A DNA stretch of 39,645 nucleotides from Phaeoceros laevis (GCA_049999765.1 JBNGIQ010009210.1:1-39645); one strand, 5' to 3'; positions 22,663 to 33,125 are shown, counted from the first letter of the stretch. The notes: generated by a model from the sequence alone, not told the origin. Made by a program: numbers and translations.

Positions 22663-23157
22663 ATGAGGCTCATTGTTTTAACAGTCTTGCTTCTCGTGAC
22701 AAAGCAAATTTGTGCAAGAGAGAAAAATGATTTCGCACGTAACGCTCAGACTACATCCAACTATGAAATTCTTTTCAAAGAGGGAAGTGTACTTACTATG
22801 GGCCAAAAACTCCAGACGGGTTCTTTTCTCGTATCCTCTAATGGTCGATATACTTTAAGTGTAGAGTATTTTTGCAATCTAATATTGTGGGACAATATTC
22901 AACATAATAATGGCGCAATTGTATGGTCAGCTTTCACTCCCAGAACCTACGAATATAATGACTGCATCCTTAATATGCAAGAAGATGGCAATCTAGTGCT
23001 GACAAGAAATGCTGCAAGCTCCTCATTTCCCATGTGGTCAAGTAATACATTAGGAAAAAATTATCTAATCTTGCAGGATAATGGACGAGCTGTAATTTTT
23101 ACAAATGTAGGCCCAACTTATGCGGATCGTACAATTGCGTGGTCATCGTTATTATAA
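22663..23157 (+). CDS. GNA-like (bulb-type) mannose-binding lectin, secreted
   Basis: 164 residues, one exon. A signal peptide, MRLIVLTVLLLVTKQICA, is followed by a B_lectin domain: SVLTMGQKLQTGSFLVSSNG near residues 42-61, CILNMQEDGNLVLTRN with a near-complete mannose motif (Q-D-N-V kept, final Tyr replaced by Thr), and LQDNGRAVIF as a second degenerate site. It shares the overall layout with the minus-strand lectin at 21189-21638 but they are quite diverged, so the pair is an old duplication. Known GNA-type lectins of this sort are secreted or vacuolar and bind mannose, often in defence. Start context is agtcATGagg. Confidence 0.9.
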   Translation: MRLIVLTVLLLVTKQICAREKNDFARNAQTTSNYEILFKEGSVLTMGQKLQTGSFLVSSNGRYTLSVEYFCNLILWDNIQHNNGAIVWSAFTPRTYEYNDCILNMQEDGNLVLTRNAASSSFPMWSSNTLGKNYLILQDNGRAVIFTNVGPTYADRTIAWSSLL

Positions 23158-24790
23158 ATAGGAGATAGCTTCTCGGACAATGGAGGGGAGAAAGCTAAAA
23201 TATACTTTTTTCCTAAAGGGAAGAGAGCTAAAACGTTCTTTTTTCTTAAAGGGAGAGAGCTACAACATATTTCTGAACTTTGAAACGTCAGGCCCTTCAT
23301 AGTACAATCCCAAAGCAAAGCTTAATTGCATTAGGGAACTCAAATTCTCAATGGACCGAATAGGACACATATGTTATGTTGGGCTCTTAAGAATTAGAGC
23401 CAACAATATTAGCTGAAGTTGGTCAAAATGGAAATGTGTGCTTGTGAGAGGATTTCCGTGGATGTATTCTGTGAAACTTAATTTAAAAGATGTACTTGGA
23501 TGCTTTGGATTGTTAATTTTTGTCTCTTCACTGCCCGACCCTCTTAGGTTCTATCTGTAGTTGGACGATGTTACCATATCAACGTCTTCTTTTTACCACT
23601 AGCCTTATGGTTTCTAAGTATATTTGCGAAACATGGCTGGGTAACGACTTGTCAATGTTTTTTTTTGGTTTTCCATGTTCAGGTCCATGTGGAAATCCAC
23701 ATCCATGGCATTGTCCATGTTTTTTGGCTTTGTCTACTAGGTTGATGTGTGGTTTTTAAATTTTTTTGGTGAGTTCACCCCCTTTTTATATACCATATTA
23801 ATGAATACTAACAATTGGAGTATGAGGGTAGTGGACTACACCCTTTTAGGGCTTACTTAGCTGTCCATAATATGCCAGAGTTTCTGCACACACCATACTT
23901 GCCAAGTGGTCAAGTGGTCCTCTTCCAATCCGATGTCATCGTGTGAAATGAAAACTTGGGCAATGCGAAGAGCCTCACAAACGTTGCTTGGTTCATGGGC
24001 TCTTCCCATTCTAGAAGCAACTCATATTGTCCTTCACTAAGCAGGGTCCGGACTCCGGAGATGAAAAGGCAGCATGCTGTCCAACTTGTTCATACTCCTC
24101 AGCCGGGAAAGCTGGGATTTGCACACTGCTTCGACTGTCCACAACTGGGCCTTTCTCTTGCCTCTAGTGTGATGATCTGTGATCATGAAAGCTAGTTGCC
24201 TTACAAAGCTGCATCAAGTGTCCCAAGGTCAAAAAACGAGCGTGAGAACCGGCGAGCCTACTAGAGCAGCTCGTAATATCCCGAAGTTTCCATTTTTATT
24301 CTGATACACGGAAAAAGCAACTCTCTCTTTCTCTCTCTCAAAACCCAGCACAGCAGTTATCCGCCACAGTGGCGGATAGTGCAGGGGGTGGAGTTCGATC
24401 GACAAACTCGACGTCCATTGGAAATGGAGTACTGTAATCGTCCGTGAACCTGAGGCTGTACGGACTACAGGCTGTTCCAGTCTCATCCTTCCTCCGACGA
24501 CAGGCAAGCTGCCCTTAGCCTGAAGTGCTTCCCGCCATCGCTGGATCCGAGCCGGCGTCCCTATCTTTCCCAAGGGCAAGTGATTAGAGGTTAAGCTGGG
24601 GTTGGAGCCCGGTTGCGAAGGTGAGGTTTAAGCGAAGGTTTTGCGGGAACGGAACAATGGTGCCGCAACCTTGCTGGGGCCTGCATGAGTTCGTATGCGG
24701 CGGCCAAGGCATGGCGTCCGCCTGCTAGGTGACATTGAGGGGATTCTGATTTTATGAGGGGAAAACGGAGGCGTTTTACAGAGGAGGACC
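23158..24790. other. Intergenic region before TIC40, no supported gene
   Basis: It begins with the lectin 3' region, including a repeat at 23188-23270. A 116-codon minus-strand frame at 24229-24579 is open but unrecognised. A pyrimidine-rich CTCTCTCTTTCTCTCTCTC tract lies at about 24321-24339. The last 200 bp are GC-rich, as expected for the TIC40 promoter and leader. Confidence 0.4.
23188..23270. repeat. Imperfect tandem repeat, about 35 bp, 2.5 copies
   Basis: Copies share the pattern GAGA(AA)GCTAAAA, a short variable core, then CTTTTTTCTTAAAGGG. A third partial copy (GAGAGAGCTACAAC) ends near 23270. It lies just downstream of the lectin stop codon. Confidence 0.6.
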
Positions 24791-27700
24791 ATGGCTAGCG
24801 TTTCTTCTTTGTTTCACTGCCAGGGGTTCGGGATGCAGGCTGGATTAGCCGGACAGCCCCGGACACAGGCGCAGGGCCAGCAGCTGTTGCTGGGGCGCGG
24901 CTCCAGAGTGTGGGGGGAGCAGCTCAGAGCCAGGCCTGCGGTGCTGGAATTTCCGGATTTGTCAGGGGGTCGTTGGAAGGTTTATGCCGCCAGGCGAGGA
25001 GCGGAGGGAGGAAATTCCAGGCGCAGTCGCAGAGCAGGGCAAACTGAAGGTGACTATGACTCTCAGGCGTCGCTGTGGCTCCAGTGTACTTGAATTTGTC
25101 GCATTCATGCCGCATTTCTTTGCAAAGAATTACACGAGCGTCTGTTAGGGTGGAATGTATGGTATTCAACTTTGTCTCTTAAAGAAGGAGCCGCCTGAGA
25201 TGGACTTGCTGCACTTTCTTTCGTGCAGTTGGTCCTGTTGGGGGCTGGGTCATCAGCTGAACAGTATTCAGCAGTATGTGTCTGTGCTCCCCCGCAAAAT
25301 GCTAACTGCCAGTTTGTTTGGAATTCTTTGTTGAAACTTCCTGATCGGTCTTCTCAAGATTTGAGATATGTAGCTCTTAACAAGCTGGCTGATTATTGTG
25401 GTCGGTCGTGCGATGAAGGCTCGATAGACGCGCATGGTAATGAGGCGGTGGATGTGCCAGTATGCGGGCTTTCTCAGTATCACGTTCTCACGTCTGACGC
25501 TGCTTCCTTTCGATGTTCAAAACAGGCATTGATGTCGTCTTAGCCTCTGACAAGAACTCTGTGAAAACCCCGGAGGAAACCCAGACGGTAGCTACTGTGG
25601 CGGATGTCGGCCCGTCAACTGGAGGTTACATGTAAGGTTAATTTTGTGCATGCCCAGCTTGTGAGAGGGTTGTTTGTAGAGTGAATCTCTAATTTCATAT
25701 CTGCACTCAAATCACATCTGCTACTGCGAAGCATCCATGGAGCACAAACATCTCTAATCGTGGTTATCGTGGTTTTATCTTCAGAGGGTCCCCTCTCTTG
25801 TGGATTGGAGTGGGCGTTGGATTAGCAGCTTTTTTCAGTTGGGTAAGACGAAAAGCTGCCTGGCTTGATTGCAGTACTTGCTTGCTGCCTGAAGTTTTAG
25901 ACAGGAGTTACTGATGATATTGTGCTCCAATATATTTGACAGGGAGCAGGCAGACTCAAGGTTAGCTATTATTTGACATCGCTGGGCGTTGCTCCTGCAG
26001 TGGGACAATAGGGCAGCATAACTACTTCATTAGTGATCTCGGAAGTTTGTGTTGTTTTGCATCTCAACACAGTTGCCCTGTATGGTCAAATTATCATTCA
26101 CTGTCTACTTGAAATGTGCAGAAGTACGCAATGCAACAAGTATTCAAGACAATGACCAAGGGCATGCCAGCTATGCCTGGAGCGCCAGGGATGGCAGGAA
26201 TGCCTACCACGCCTCTGGGTCAATCGTTCCCATTTCCAGTTCCACCGACTACAAAACCACAATTTTCTTCTCAGGGAGGCTCACCTGCTTCAAGTCAACT
26301 AGTTGATGTTGAAGCATTCACAAAGTCCGAGAAAACAGAGAAGAAGGCTGAAAGACCTCTGACCCCGCCACCATCGACACCAGCATCTTCAGCACCAGCA
26401 TCATCAAGACCGTCTGGTGAGTTAGCAGCAATTTCTGCCAAAGTTTTCTACTGTTAAATGTCTGGTGCATGCGTATGCTCTTGTATTCTTTGGTTTGTAG
26501 ATGGGAAAGTTTTTGAGTCACAAAGTCGAAAGTCGCTGTTTTGGAGTAGCTTATATTTTTGCTAACTTGCGGAGTGCTTGCACAGCGTTTATGGATGTAT
26601 CAGCTTCCACGATTGAGGAGGAAAAAACTGCGGCTGCAGCAGCTGCTGCTGCCACTGCCAATGCCAAGCAAGAGACACAAGAACAAAAGACATCCTACTT
26701 TCAAGACACAGAGGTATTTAAAAAGCACTCTACATCACATGGGGCATGCATTAGCTGTTACTCCCACAACCTCATCCGTTTCACATGTTGTGTTAGGTTG
26801 TGGATAATGGGGCTGGCTGGAATAATTATGCAGGGTCGTCATCAAAAGAATCTGATGGTAACCTCCATTTACCCATGCTGGTCATCAGTTTTGTATGTAC
26901 AGCTAAACGTGTGCTTAGATTGGTTTTACCGTAGTTCAGGGCAGTATCGTTTTCCTGGGAGCAATCTTACTAAGCTGGCGCTGTCCTCTTTTGGATTTTG
27001 ATGTCTCTATTCCTAGTTTACGTCTCTGATGCACAATTGTTGACATCCAGGAAAGGCTGGAACTGTCTTCACTGTGGATGCCTTGGAACGCATGATGGAG
27101 GATCCTATGGTCCAACAGATGGTTTATCCGTGAGTGGCTGGCCTAAAACTTCCAAAACTATTTGATAGCCTTAGGATCTTATGGATGGCATATTAGAATT
27201 TCACAGTGAGATGCCACCGTCATGACACCACTTTGCAGTTTTGAAACTGAACAGTATGCTACTAGTGACGTACCTTTGATTAGCAAGTGCAAGAGGGTAG
27301 CTTTCTCGAGTCAAGTTGCAATTTTGTATAACAAGTAACAGATACTGATCTTGTTGTTTGGCATCGTGTGTGGGGAGGCAGGTACTTACCAGAGGAAATG
27401 AGGAATCCTGCTACATTCAAGTGTAAGTTGGCATGGTTCGATCTATGTTGAGGCCAACGTCACATGACATGTTTCTCTTCTGTGCTTGCATATTTAAGAA
27501 ATATTTCTCTTTTCTTTTCGCACGTACTAAATCACTGGTTGACCTTGCTCGCTATATGCCAGGGATGATGCAAAACCCCCAGTACCGGGACCAGCTTCAA
27601 GATATGCTGTAAGTAGGCTGCTTAAGAAGCTTTCGGGTTTTTGAGGATTCTGTGATCAGGGCGTAATAAATCATTGCCAACCACTGAAAAGTTTTCGCCC

Positions 27701-28356
27701 CAAGCACGTCAATTCTGCCCACCAACCCCCTGTTTGTCTGTGCAGTAATAACATGGGCGGTGATGGGGCATGGGACAGCAGAATGTCCGACATGCTCAAA
27801 AACTTTGACCTTAATAGTTCCGAGGTCAAGCAGCAGTTCGGTAAGACTTCTGTACGTGCCACATGAGTGCACCTAGTTTCTGCGAGGGCTGACTGCGTTT
27901 TGACTTGGAGATTGCTTCTCGATGGGCAGAGCAAATAGGGCTTACACCACAGGAAGTGGTCGCAAAGATTATGGGCAATCCTGATGTTGCCCTTGCTTTC
28001 CAAAACCCGAGGGTCCAGGCTGCCATCATGGACGTAAGTTCATCAAAGCTTTTGCCACTGCCACCTCGCTCACGTGCATTCAGCAGCGTGTGGGAGATCG
28101 TGCCTGTAATCAGGTCTAACCTTGTGCTGAACATGATGGTGCAGTGCTCTCAAAATCCACTCAACATCACCAAGTACCAAAACGACAAGGAGGTTAGTTG
28201 GAACTGTCACTCCGATGAAGAGAACTTAGTTACGCTTGCAGCCTCAAGATTCTTGTATAACCTTCACGTATCATTCCTTGTATGCATGTGCAGGTAATGG
28301 ACGTGTTCAACAAGATATCAGAGCTGTTTCCAGGCATGACAGGCGCTCCGTACTGA
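24791..28356 (+). CDS. TIC40: TIC40, inner-envelope plastid import co-chaperone
   Basis: Fourteen exons with agreeing phases give 466 residues: 24791-25049, 25526-25631, 25785-25842, 25943-25960, 26122-26416, 26586-26713, 26797-26857, 27051-27129, 27382-27422, 27563-27608, 27746-27840, 27930-28033, 28145-28192, 28294-28356. TIC40 sits in the inner envelope, organises Hsp93/ClpC at the import exit and contacts Tic110. Seen: a Gln/Arg-rich transit peptide, one membrane span YIGSPLLWIGVGVGLAAFF (near residues 121-139), a Pro/Ser-rich linker with a poly-Ala stretch, and the Sti1/Hop-like C-terminus with NPQYRDQLQDML, LTPQEVVAKIMGNPDVALAF and VMDVFNKISELFPGMTG. The 18-nt fourth exon encodes GAGRLK, filling precisely the gap between membrane span and KYAMQ. 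Exon 1 to 2 is the least certain junction. Confidence 0.94.
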
Positions 28357-28920
28357 GCGATAGCCAGCATGGGGCGTGGTAGAACTAGGAGAGCAGAGTG
28401 GCTGGTTTTGAATAAGAGTTTGAACTTTAGTGTCGGCAGTTGGTATCTGAGAGCATAATATAGCTGTGCTGCCAAGATGTGTGTCGGGAGTCCCACCCGG
28501 ATTCTGGGGTGGTAAGCATGCCGCTGTCATCGCTATTGTAATTTTGCAGCCGGCTGCAAATAGAACTTTTCACCGGATTCATTCCTTACGGAGGAGTTGT
28601 GTCTTGCAGTTCCTTCTTCTTTCGTGTTTCTTCTCTTCTACCGGACTTCAGGCAGTGCTCTCTTTGCAAGCAGCAAACCATTTGCTCATTGTCGATTTGT
28701 TCGAAAACGAGCAAAACGACAATCGATCACGGATGGGAGAGACAGATCGTCCTCCGTTACTGTATAACTATTCATGGGCAATGTGTGCGAGGTTAAGACA
28801 AATCCACCCGGAGTGCACGAGGCTCAAGCCGGCAGCCGCCCAGCTGGCTCGCCATCTCCAATGTGAGATAAAAGCCACAGGAAGCTCGATTCCCAGAACC
28901 AAACTGCAAAATTATCCGAG
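28357..28920. other. Intergenic region with a duplicated leader block
   Basis: The TIC40 3' end is followed at 28483-28600 by a sequence that is repeated, diverged, at 30895-31020 upstream of the next paralog. Shared words include GGGTGGTAAGC, GCCGCTGTCATCGCTA, TTTGCAGCCGGCTG and CACCGGATTC. It is therefore promoter or leader sequence that was duplicated along with the gene. Confidence 0.6.
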
Positions 28921-29901
28921 ATGGCAGAGAACGGAGCCAGTGAGGAATCTGAGCCGCTTTTGGACGAGCAGCCGAGCGAGGACTTGTTCCCGCACTTGGA
29001 GTCTTTGGTGCCCTCGGAGCTGGGCACATTCGGCGTGATCGCAGAAGCCTTCAGGCTCCTCTCCCAGCACTTCAAGCTATTCCTGCTTCCCATCCTCGTC
29101 GTCACTGTGCAGACGTTTCTAGGAATAGGGTTCCAGCTTTGGGGGCCGTATCCTAATCCGACCTTGGGCCTATCGATCCCGAGCTGGACGCTGCGCACCA
29201 CGGCACTGCATCGCGATTCCTTCTCCTCTTCCAGCGATGGCGCGTGGGCCGGGACCCTGTTAGGTCTCGTGTCTCTCCTGCTCTCCGGCTTGGCAGAAGC
29301 CTCACTCGACCGGGCCGCGGTAGGCGCCTTCCTCCAGGAATCCTACGGGCCTGACCAGGCGCCTGCCAGCACCTGGGCCCTGCTCCTGGCCGCCTTGCGC
29401 GCCATCGCCACAACGGTCGCGGCTCTCATCACCACCGCAGTGCTAACTTTTGTGGCCGCCACAGCCGGAATCCTCGCCATAGCGCTCCTCAACGGCGTCC
29501 TCCCGGCCTACGACGCCGCCCAAGTCGTCGCGGCCGCGGTCGCCTTCGTCTTGTGGCTGATCGTCTTCACCTACATCACTGTCGTCCTCATTGTGGCGGT
29601 CCCGGCGGCCGTGGTCACCAAAGAGTGGGGATTCAAGGCGCTCCTGCGCAGCTTCAGCCTCTCCAAGGGTAACAGAGCGGCTGCTTTGAAGCTGGTGCTG
29701 CTCAGCTTCGTTGTCAGCTTAATTGCGCTGGGCGTGGTTGGCGTCACCCCGGGTTGGTCCAAAGCCGTAGTCATCGGCGCGATCGTCGTCGCCGGTGTCG
29801 TCGGGTGGATCATCAACCTGGGTTGGTTTCTGGTCCGCATCGTGGTCTACCTCAAATTCAGAGCGTCCCACAAGATAGCAGTCAAACACGTTGGGGCCTG
29901 A
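28921..29901 (+). CDS. Multi-span membrane protein, tandem paralog 1
   Basis: 326 residues, one exon. An acidic N-terminus (about 40 residues) precedes LGTFGVIAEAFRLLSQHFKL. There are about six hydrophobic spans, at roughly residues 55-75, 117-133, 155-180, 195-222, 255-275 and 280-305. A conserved cytosolic-like loop reads TKEWGFKALLRSFSLSKGNR. I see resemblance to a family of plant integral membrane proteins of unknown function (six spans with a KGNR-type loop), but cannot assign a substrate. The start Met aligns with the Met of paralog 2 (MAENG in both). Codon use is very GC-rich compared with flanking DNA. Confidence 0.85.
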   Translation: MAENGASEESEPLLDEQPSEDLFPHLESLVPSELGTFGVIAEAFRLLSQHFKLFLLPILVVTVQTFLGIGFQLWGPYPNPTLGLSIPSWTLRTTALHRDSFSSSSDGAWAGTLLGLVSLLLSGLAEASLDRAAVGAFLQESYGPDQAPASTWALLLAALRAIATTVAALITTAVLTFVAATAGILAIALLNGVLPAYDAAQVVAAAVAFVLWLIVFTYITVVLIVAVPAAVVTKEWGFKALLRSFSLSKGNRAAALKLVLLSFVVSLIALGVVGVTPGWSKAVVIGAIVVAGVVGWIINLGWFLVRIVVYLKFRASHKIAVKHVGA

Positions 29902-30894
29902 TCGGTGAACAGAAATTCCAGTATAGATAGACTAGGAAGGCACATGGGGATCTATCTATAGCTGGAATAAGGGTAAAAAACCGATTGCTAGCATCCTTCA
30001 ATGCACTGTCTTTCCGCTCAGCAGGCTGAGTATCTGCTGCCATAATGTTTTGTATCTCGGTGATGAGGACCTCAAACCCTGGAGAGAAACCAATTTGCAC
30101 CTGGAGTCAAACTTGAGAACCGTCAAGATGTAGGCATCCTTTTTTCACAAAAAAGGACAAGATTTACGTTGCTGTATGTAACGCTTGCTCAATTTTCCCA
30201 ATGGCATCTCGACCACATTGATCTCATACTCCAACATTGCAGCCCTGCAACCACCCAACTTTCATCAATCAAAGAGACACTGGTACTGTGGAGCATTGCA
30301 GCAGTACAAGGACTGCAACACCTCTTTTACCTGNNNNNNNNNNAGCATTGCAGCAGTACAAGGACTGCAACACCTCTTTTACCTGTACGTTTCCATGTCG
30401 AACAAAAGCTTCATAATGCGTATAACACATTGTTGGATCATGGCATAGACGATGAGCCTCTAGGTGAGCAGCCTCCTATGGGATCGAGGAGTAAGTTAGA
30501 TTCTCAGGTTGTAGACCTTATGTCAGTGTTGTCAGGCACATTGAAAGCTGTATGAAATAATCGATTCTGCATAAAGAAAAAGAGGAGTGATTTGCTCTAG
30601 AGGATTACTTCTTGATTAATTACTCTACAAAATTTGATAATCACACCATCAAAGCCAAACCCCTACACTTTCAAGGGGGTAGTATTTGCGAGGATGCTTT
30701 TTGAAGTTGTCTTTTTTCTGACAAGAGTCCCATTCATTTCCTTTCCTGTCTTCTCTGATAAGAGCCGCTTAAATTCACTGATTGCTGTAGCTTTGGAAAA
30801 CCTCTCTGATTGTTTACTTCTTTTAAATACTGCGTTACTTGCCTTGCACTTGAAGTTGTACTGCCTTGGCCTTGGACTTGAAGTTGCATCGTCC
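29902..30894. other. Spacer between the tandem paralogs
   Basis: No gene is supported. The first 30 bp after the paralog 1 stop (CGGTGAACAGAAATTCCAGT) match the trailer of paralog 2 after 32287, so the duplicated unit includes 3' sequence. The rest includes a 10-N gap. Confidence 0.5.
30292..30385. other. 10-N assembly gap flanked by an identical 42-bp sequence
   Basis: N occupies 30334-30343. The 42 bases before it (30292-30333, starting AGCATTGCAGCAGTACAAGG) recur exactly at 30344-30385. As at the larger gap, this looks like overlapping contig ends left unmerged. Confidence 0.9.
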
Positions 30895-31020
30895 GTCGGG
30901 AGTGCCGCCCGCATTCAGGGGTGGTAAGCCGCTGTCATCGCTAAATATTTTAAATTTGCAGCCGGCTGGAAATCGACTTGTGTCACCGGATTCGTTGAAT
31001 GTCCTTCACGGAGAAGTTGT
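30895..31020 (+). repeat. Duplicated leader block of paralog 2
   Basis: Diverged copy of 28483-28600, at similar distance from the start codon of the following paralog. Conserved order of words: GTCGGGAG, GGGGTGGTAAGC, GCTGTCATCGCTA, TTTGCAGCCGGCTG, CACCGGATTC, ACGGAG. Conservation outside coding sequence points either to recent duplication or to regulatory constraint. Confidence 0.7.
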
Positions 31021-31225
31021 GTCCGGGCATCTCCGCCTTCTTTTGTTGTACTCGCCACTCGGTGTACCGGCGCTGCACCCCTCCTGGGCTCGGACCAGGC
31101 TGAAGCCGGCAGCCGCCGCTGAGCTGGCTCGCAGATGTCTCCAATCTGACACACATAAAAGCCACAGCAACCTCAAGTCCCAGAACCAAACTGCCTCAAG
31201 AAAGCTTGCGCGCCAATCGATCGAG

Positions 31226-32287
31226 ATGGCAGAGAACGGAAGCGATGTCAGATCTGGGCCGGCCCTGGGCAAGGAGCAAATGCAGACGCAGGCGATCGCG
31301 AGCGAGGACTTGTTCCCGCCCTTGGACTTGGAGTCTTTGGTGGCCGCGAAGCTGGGCACATTCGGCGTGATCGCAGAAGCCTTCAGGCTGTTCTCCCACC
31401 ACTTGAAGAGCTTCCGGCTTCCCATCCTCGTCGTCACTGTGCAGACGATTCTGGAAATCGTGTTCCAGCTGCTGGTGCCTGGCGATCGGGCCTGGGGCCT
31501 ATCGATCCCGGGCCCGATTCTGCACAGCTCGAGACTGCGCCTGCCGAATGCCTACTCCTACTCGGAGTACTCACGTTGTGAAGACTCCTATTCCTACTCT
31601 TACTCACGTTGTCAAGACTCATACTCGGATTATTATTGGTACGAGTACTGGTTTCCCCTCTTGGGCGCTGTGGTGTCTCTCCTGCTCTCCGGCTTCGCAG
31701 AAGCGGCATTCGATCGGGCCGCGGTGGGCGCTTATTTCCGGGAATCGCAGGGGCCTGGGCAAGGCCAGGCGCCTGCTCCCGGCCTGGTCCCGGCCGCCTT
31801 GCGCGCCATCGCCACAAAGCTCGCGGTTGTCGTCGCCACCGTAGCGCTGGCTTGGGTGGTCGCCGTGGTCGCATTCCTCGCCCTAGCGCTCCTGAACATG
31901 GTCCTCCCGGCGTACGACGCCGCTGTATTAGTCTCGTTCTGGGTCGTCGTCGCATTGGTTGCGGTGGCCGCCATCTACCTCACCGTCGTCCTCATCGTGG
32001 CGGTCCCGGCGGCCGTGGTCACCAGAGTGTGGTGGTTCCAGGCGCTCCAGCGCAGCTTCCGCCTCTCCAAGGGCAACAGAGGAGTGGCTTTCAAGCTGGT
32101 GCTGCTCGGCCTCGTTATCAGCAACGCGTTGGGAGTGGCTGGTTACTTCGGCAGATTCATCGGCACCATCGTCATCGCCGGTGTCCCCAGGTTGATCGTC
32201 AGCGTGGCCTGGCATCTCATCCGCATCGTGCTCTACCTCAAATTCAGAGCGTCCCACAAGGTAGCCGTCAACGACGTTGAGGCCTGA
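31226..32287 (+). CDS. Multi-span membrane protein, tandem paralog 2
   Basis: 353 residues, one exon, same architecture as the gene at 28921: LGTFGVIAEAFRLFSHHLKS, about six spans, VPAAVVTRVWWFQALQRSF then RLSKGNRG, and the C-terminal LKFRASHKVAVNDVEA. It differs by a Tyr/Ser-rich insertion at residues 110-142 built from two 11-residue units (YSRCEDSYSYS and YSRCQDSYSDY; 33-bp repeat at 31568-31633), between the first and second spans. The frame is open 360 nt upstream of the chosen Met; that part is the duplicated leader, so the start at 31226 is preferred. Unknown function. Confidence 0.85.
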   Translation: MAENGSDVRSGPALGKEQMQTQAIASEDLFPPLDLESLVAAKLGTFGVIAEAFRLFSHHLKSFRLPILVVTVQTILEIVFQLLVPGDRAWGLSIPGPILHSSRLRLPNAYSYSEYSRCEDSYSYSYSRCQDSYSDYYWYEYWFPLLGAVVSLLLSGFAEAAFDRAAVGAYFRESQGPGQGQAPAPGLVPAALRAIATKLAVVVATVALAWVVAVVAFLALALLNMVLPAYDAAVLVSFWVVVALVAVAAIYLTVVLIVAVPAAVVTRVWWFQALQRSFRLSKGNRGVAFKLVLLGLVISNALGVAGYFGRFIGTIVIAGVPRLIVSVAWHLIRIVLYLKFRASHKVAVNDVEA

Positions 32288-32602
32288 TCAATCGGTGAAC
32301 AGAAATTTCAGTCTAGATCTATAGCAAGCTAGCGTTTGTAGATAATCGTTCCAAGGGCTGGACCCAGAAAATTTTTCTTGTTTTAGAAAGGGAAAAGGTT
32401 CCAATCGATATGAAGTCACTCAAATTTATGCAAACTGAGATCCAATCCGCAAGCTTTGAGGTCCTCGGATCTGCAAATCCTGCATTCAAGAGACAAATCC
32501 AAGTCACAAATTCAAGACACAAATTAATTAATTAATGCACTAGTTTGCACGACCTGGACAGTACCAGTGCTTAGAAGCAAGTTCACGCAGAGGTGGTGAG
32601 AT
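32288..32602. other. Trailer of paralog 2 and intergenic DNA
   Basis: It begins with the duplicated trailer seen after paralog 1. The remainder is AT-rich with a short AATTAATTAATTAATG palindromic run near 32523. No gene. Confidence 0.4.
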
Positions 32603-33125
32603 GTGGCTTTGAGTCAGATTTATATGTGGGCACAGTACTAGTTAGTGTTGGAGGATGTGTATGCAAAATGCAGGAGCCTGCAGTATGTATGCAAGGCGTG
32701 TCTTTGATAAGATGCCACGCCGTGATGTGGTTTCTTGGACTGCCATGTGTGACTTTTGTGTATACTCAAACTGAACAGTGAAGAGGCTTCACAACTGTTT
32801 GCACGAATGCAACTCGAAGGTGTGGTACCCAACGACCGGACATATGTTAGTGCCTTGCGGGCTTGCAGCAGCTTGGCAGAACTAGAAGAGGGGGCAGAAA
32901 AAGGGGAGACCTGTAAGAAACTATGTCTGGGCACAGTGAGAGCCATCCATGCCCATCTCGAGCTCCGGACAGGAAGCCTTAGGTTTGAACTGGATGTGTT
33001 TTTTGGGACCATGCATATGCATGTTGGTAGATGTGTATGCAAAATGCGGGAGCGTGGACGATGCCAGGCACCTGTCTGTCTGCAAATGCTTGTCTGTTGT
33101 TATGGTCGTTCCTTGATGATATGAG
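32603..33125 (+). pseudogene. PPR protein relic (PLS class), two motif windows
   Basis: Translated in shifting frames, it shows FESDLYVGTVLV, then VYAKC, then ARRVFDKMPRRDVVSWTAM, then EEASQLFARMQLEGVVPNDR continuing TYVSALRACSSLAELEEG, which are canonical PPR motifs of plant organelle RNA-editing factors. A second window starting FELDVFFGT repeats the order with VYAKCGSVDDAR near 33033. Each window needs a frame change between the GT(V/M) and YAKC parts, and a stop interrupts the first. It is an isolated fragment without the usual string of repeats. Confidence 0.7.

Noticed and set aside
24229-24579. 116-codon minus-strand frame upstream of TIC40
   Set aside because: Unrecognised sequence in a GC-rich promoter-like region; no evidence that it is coding.
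26501-27001. Single open frame of 166 codons inside TIC40
   Set aside because: It contains exon 6 but continues through introns; exon boundaries supported by homology break it up.
30866-31225. N-terminal extension of membrane paralog 2
   Set aside because: The frame is open, but the DNA is the duplicated non-coding leader and the first paralog starts at the equivalent MAENG Met.
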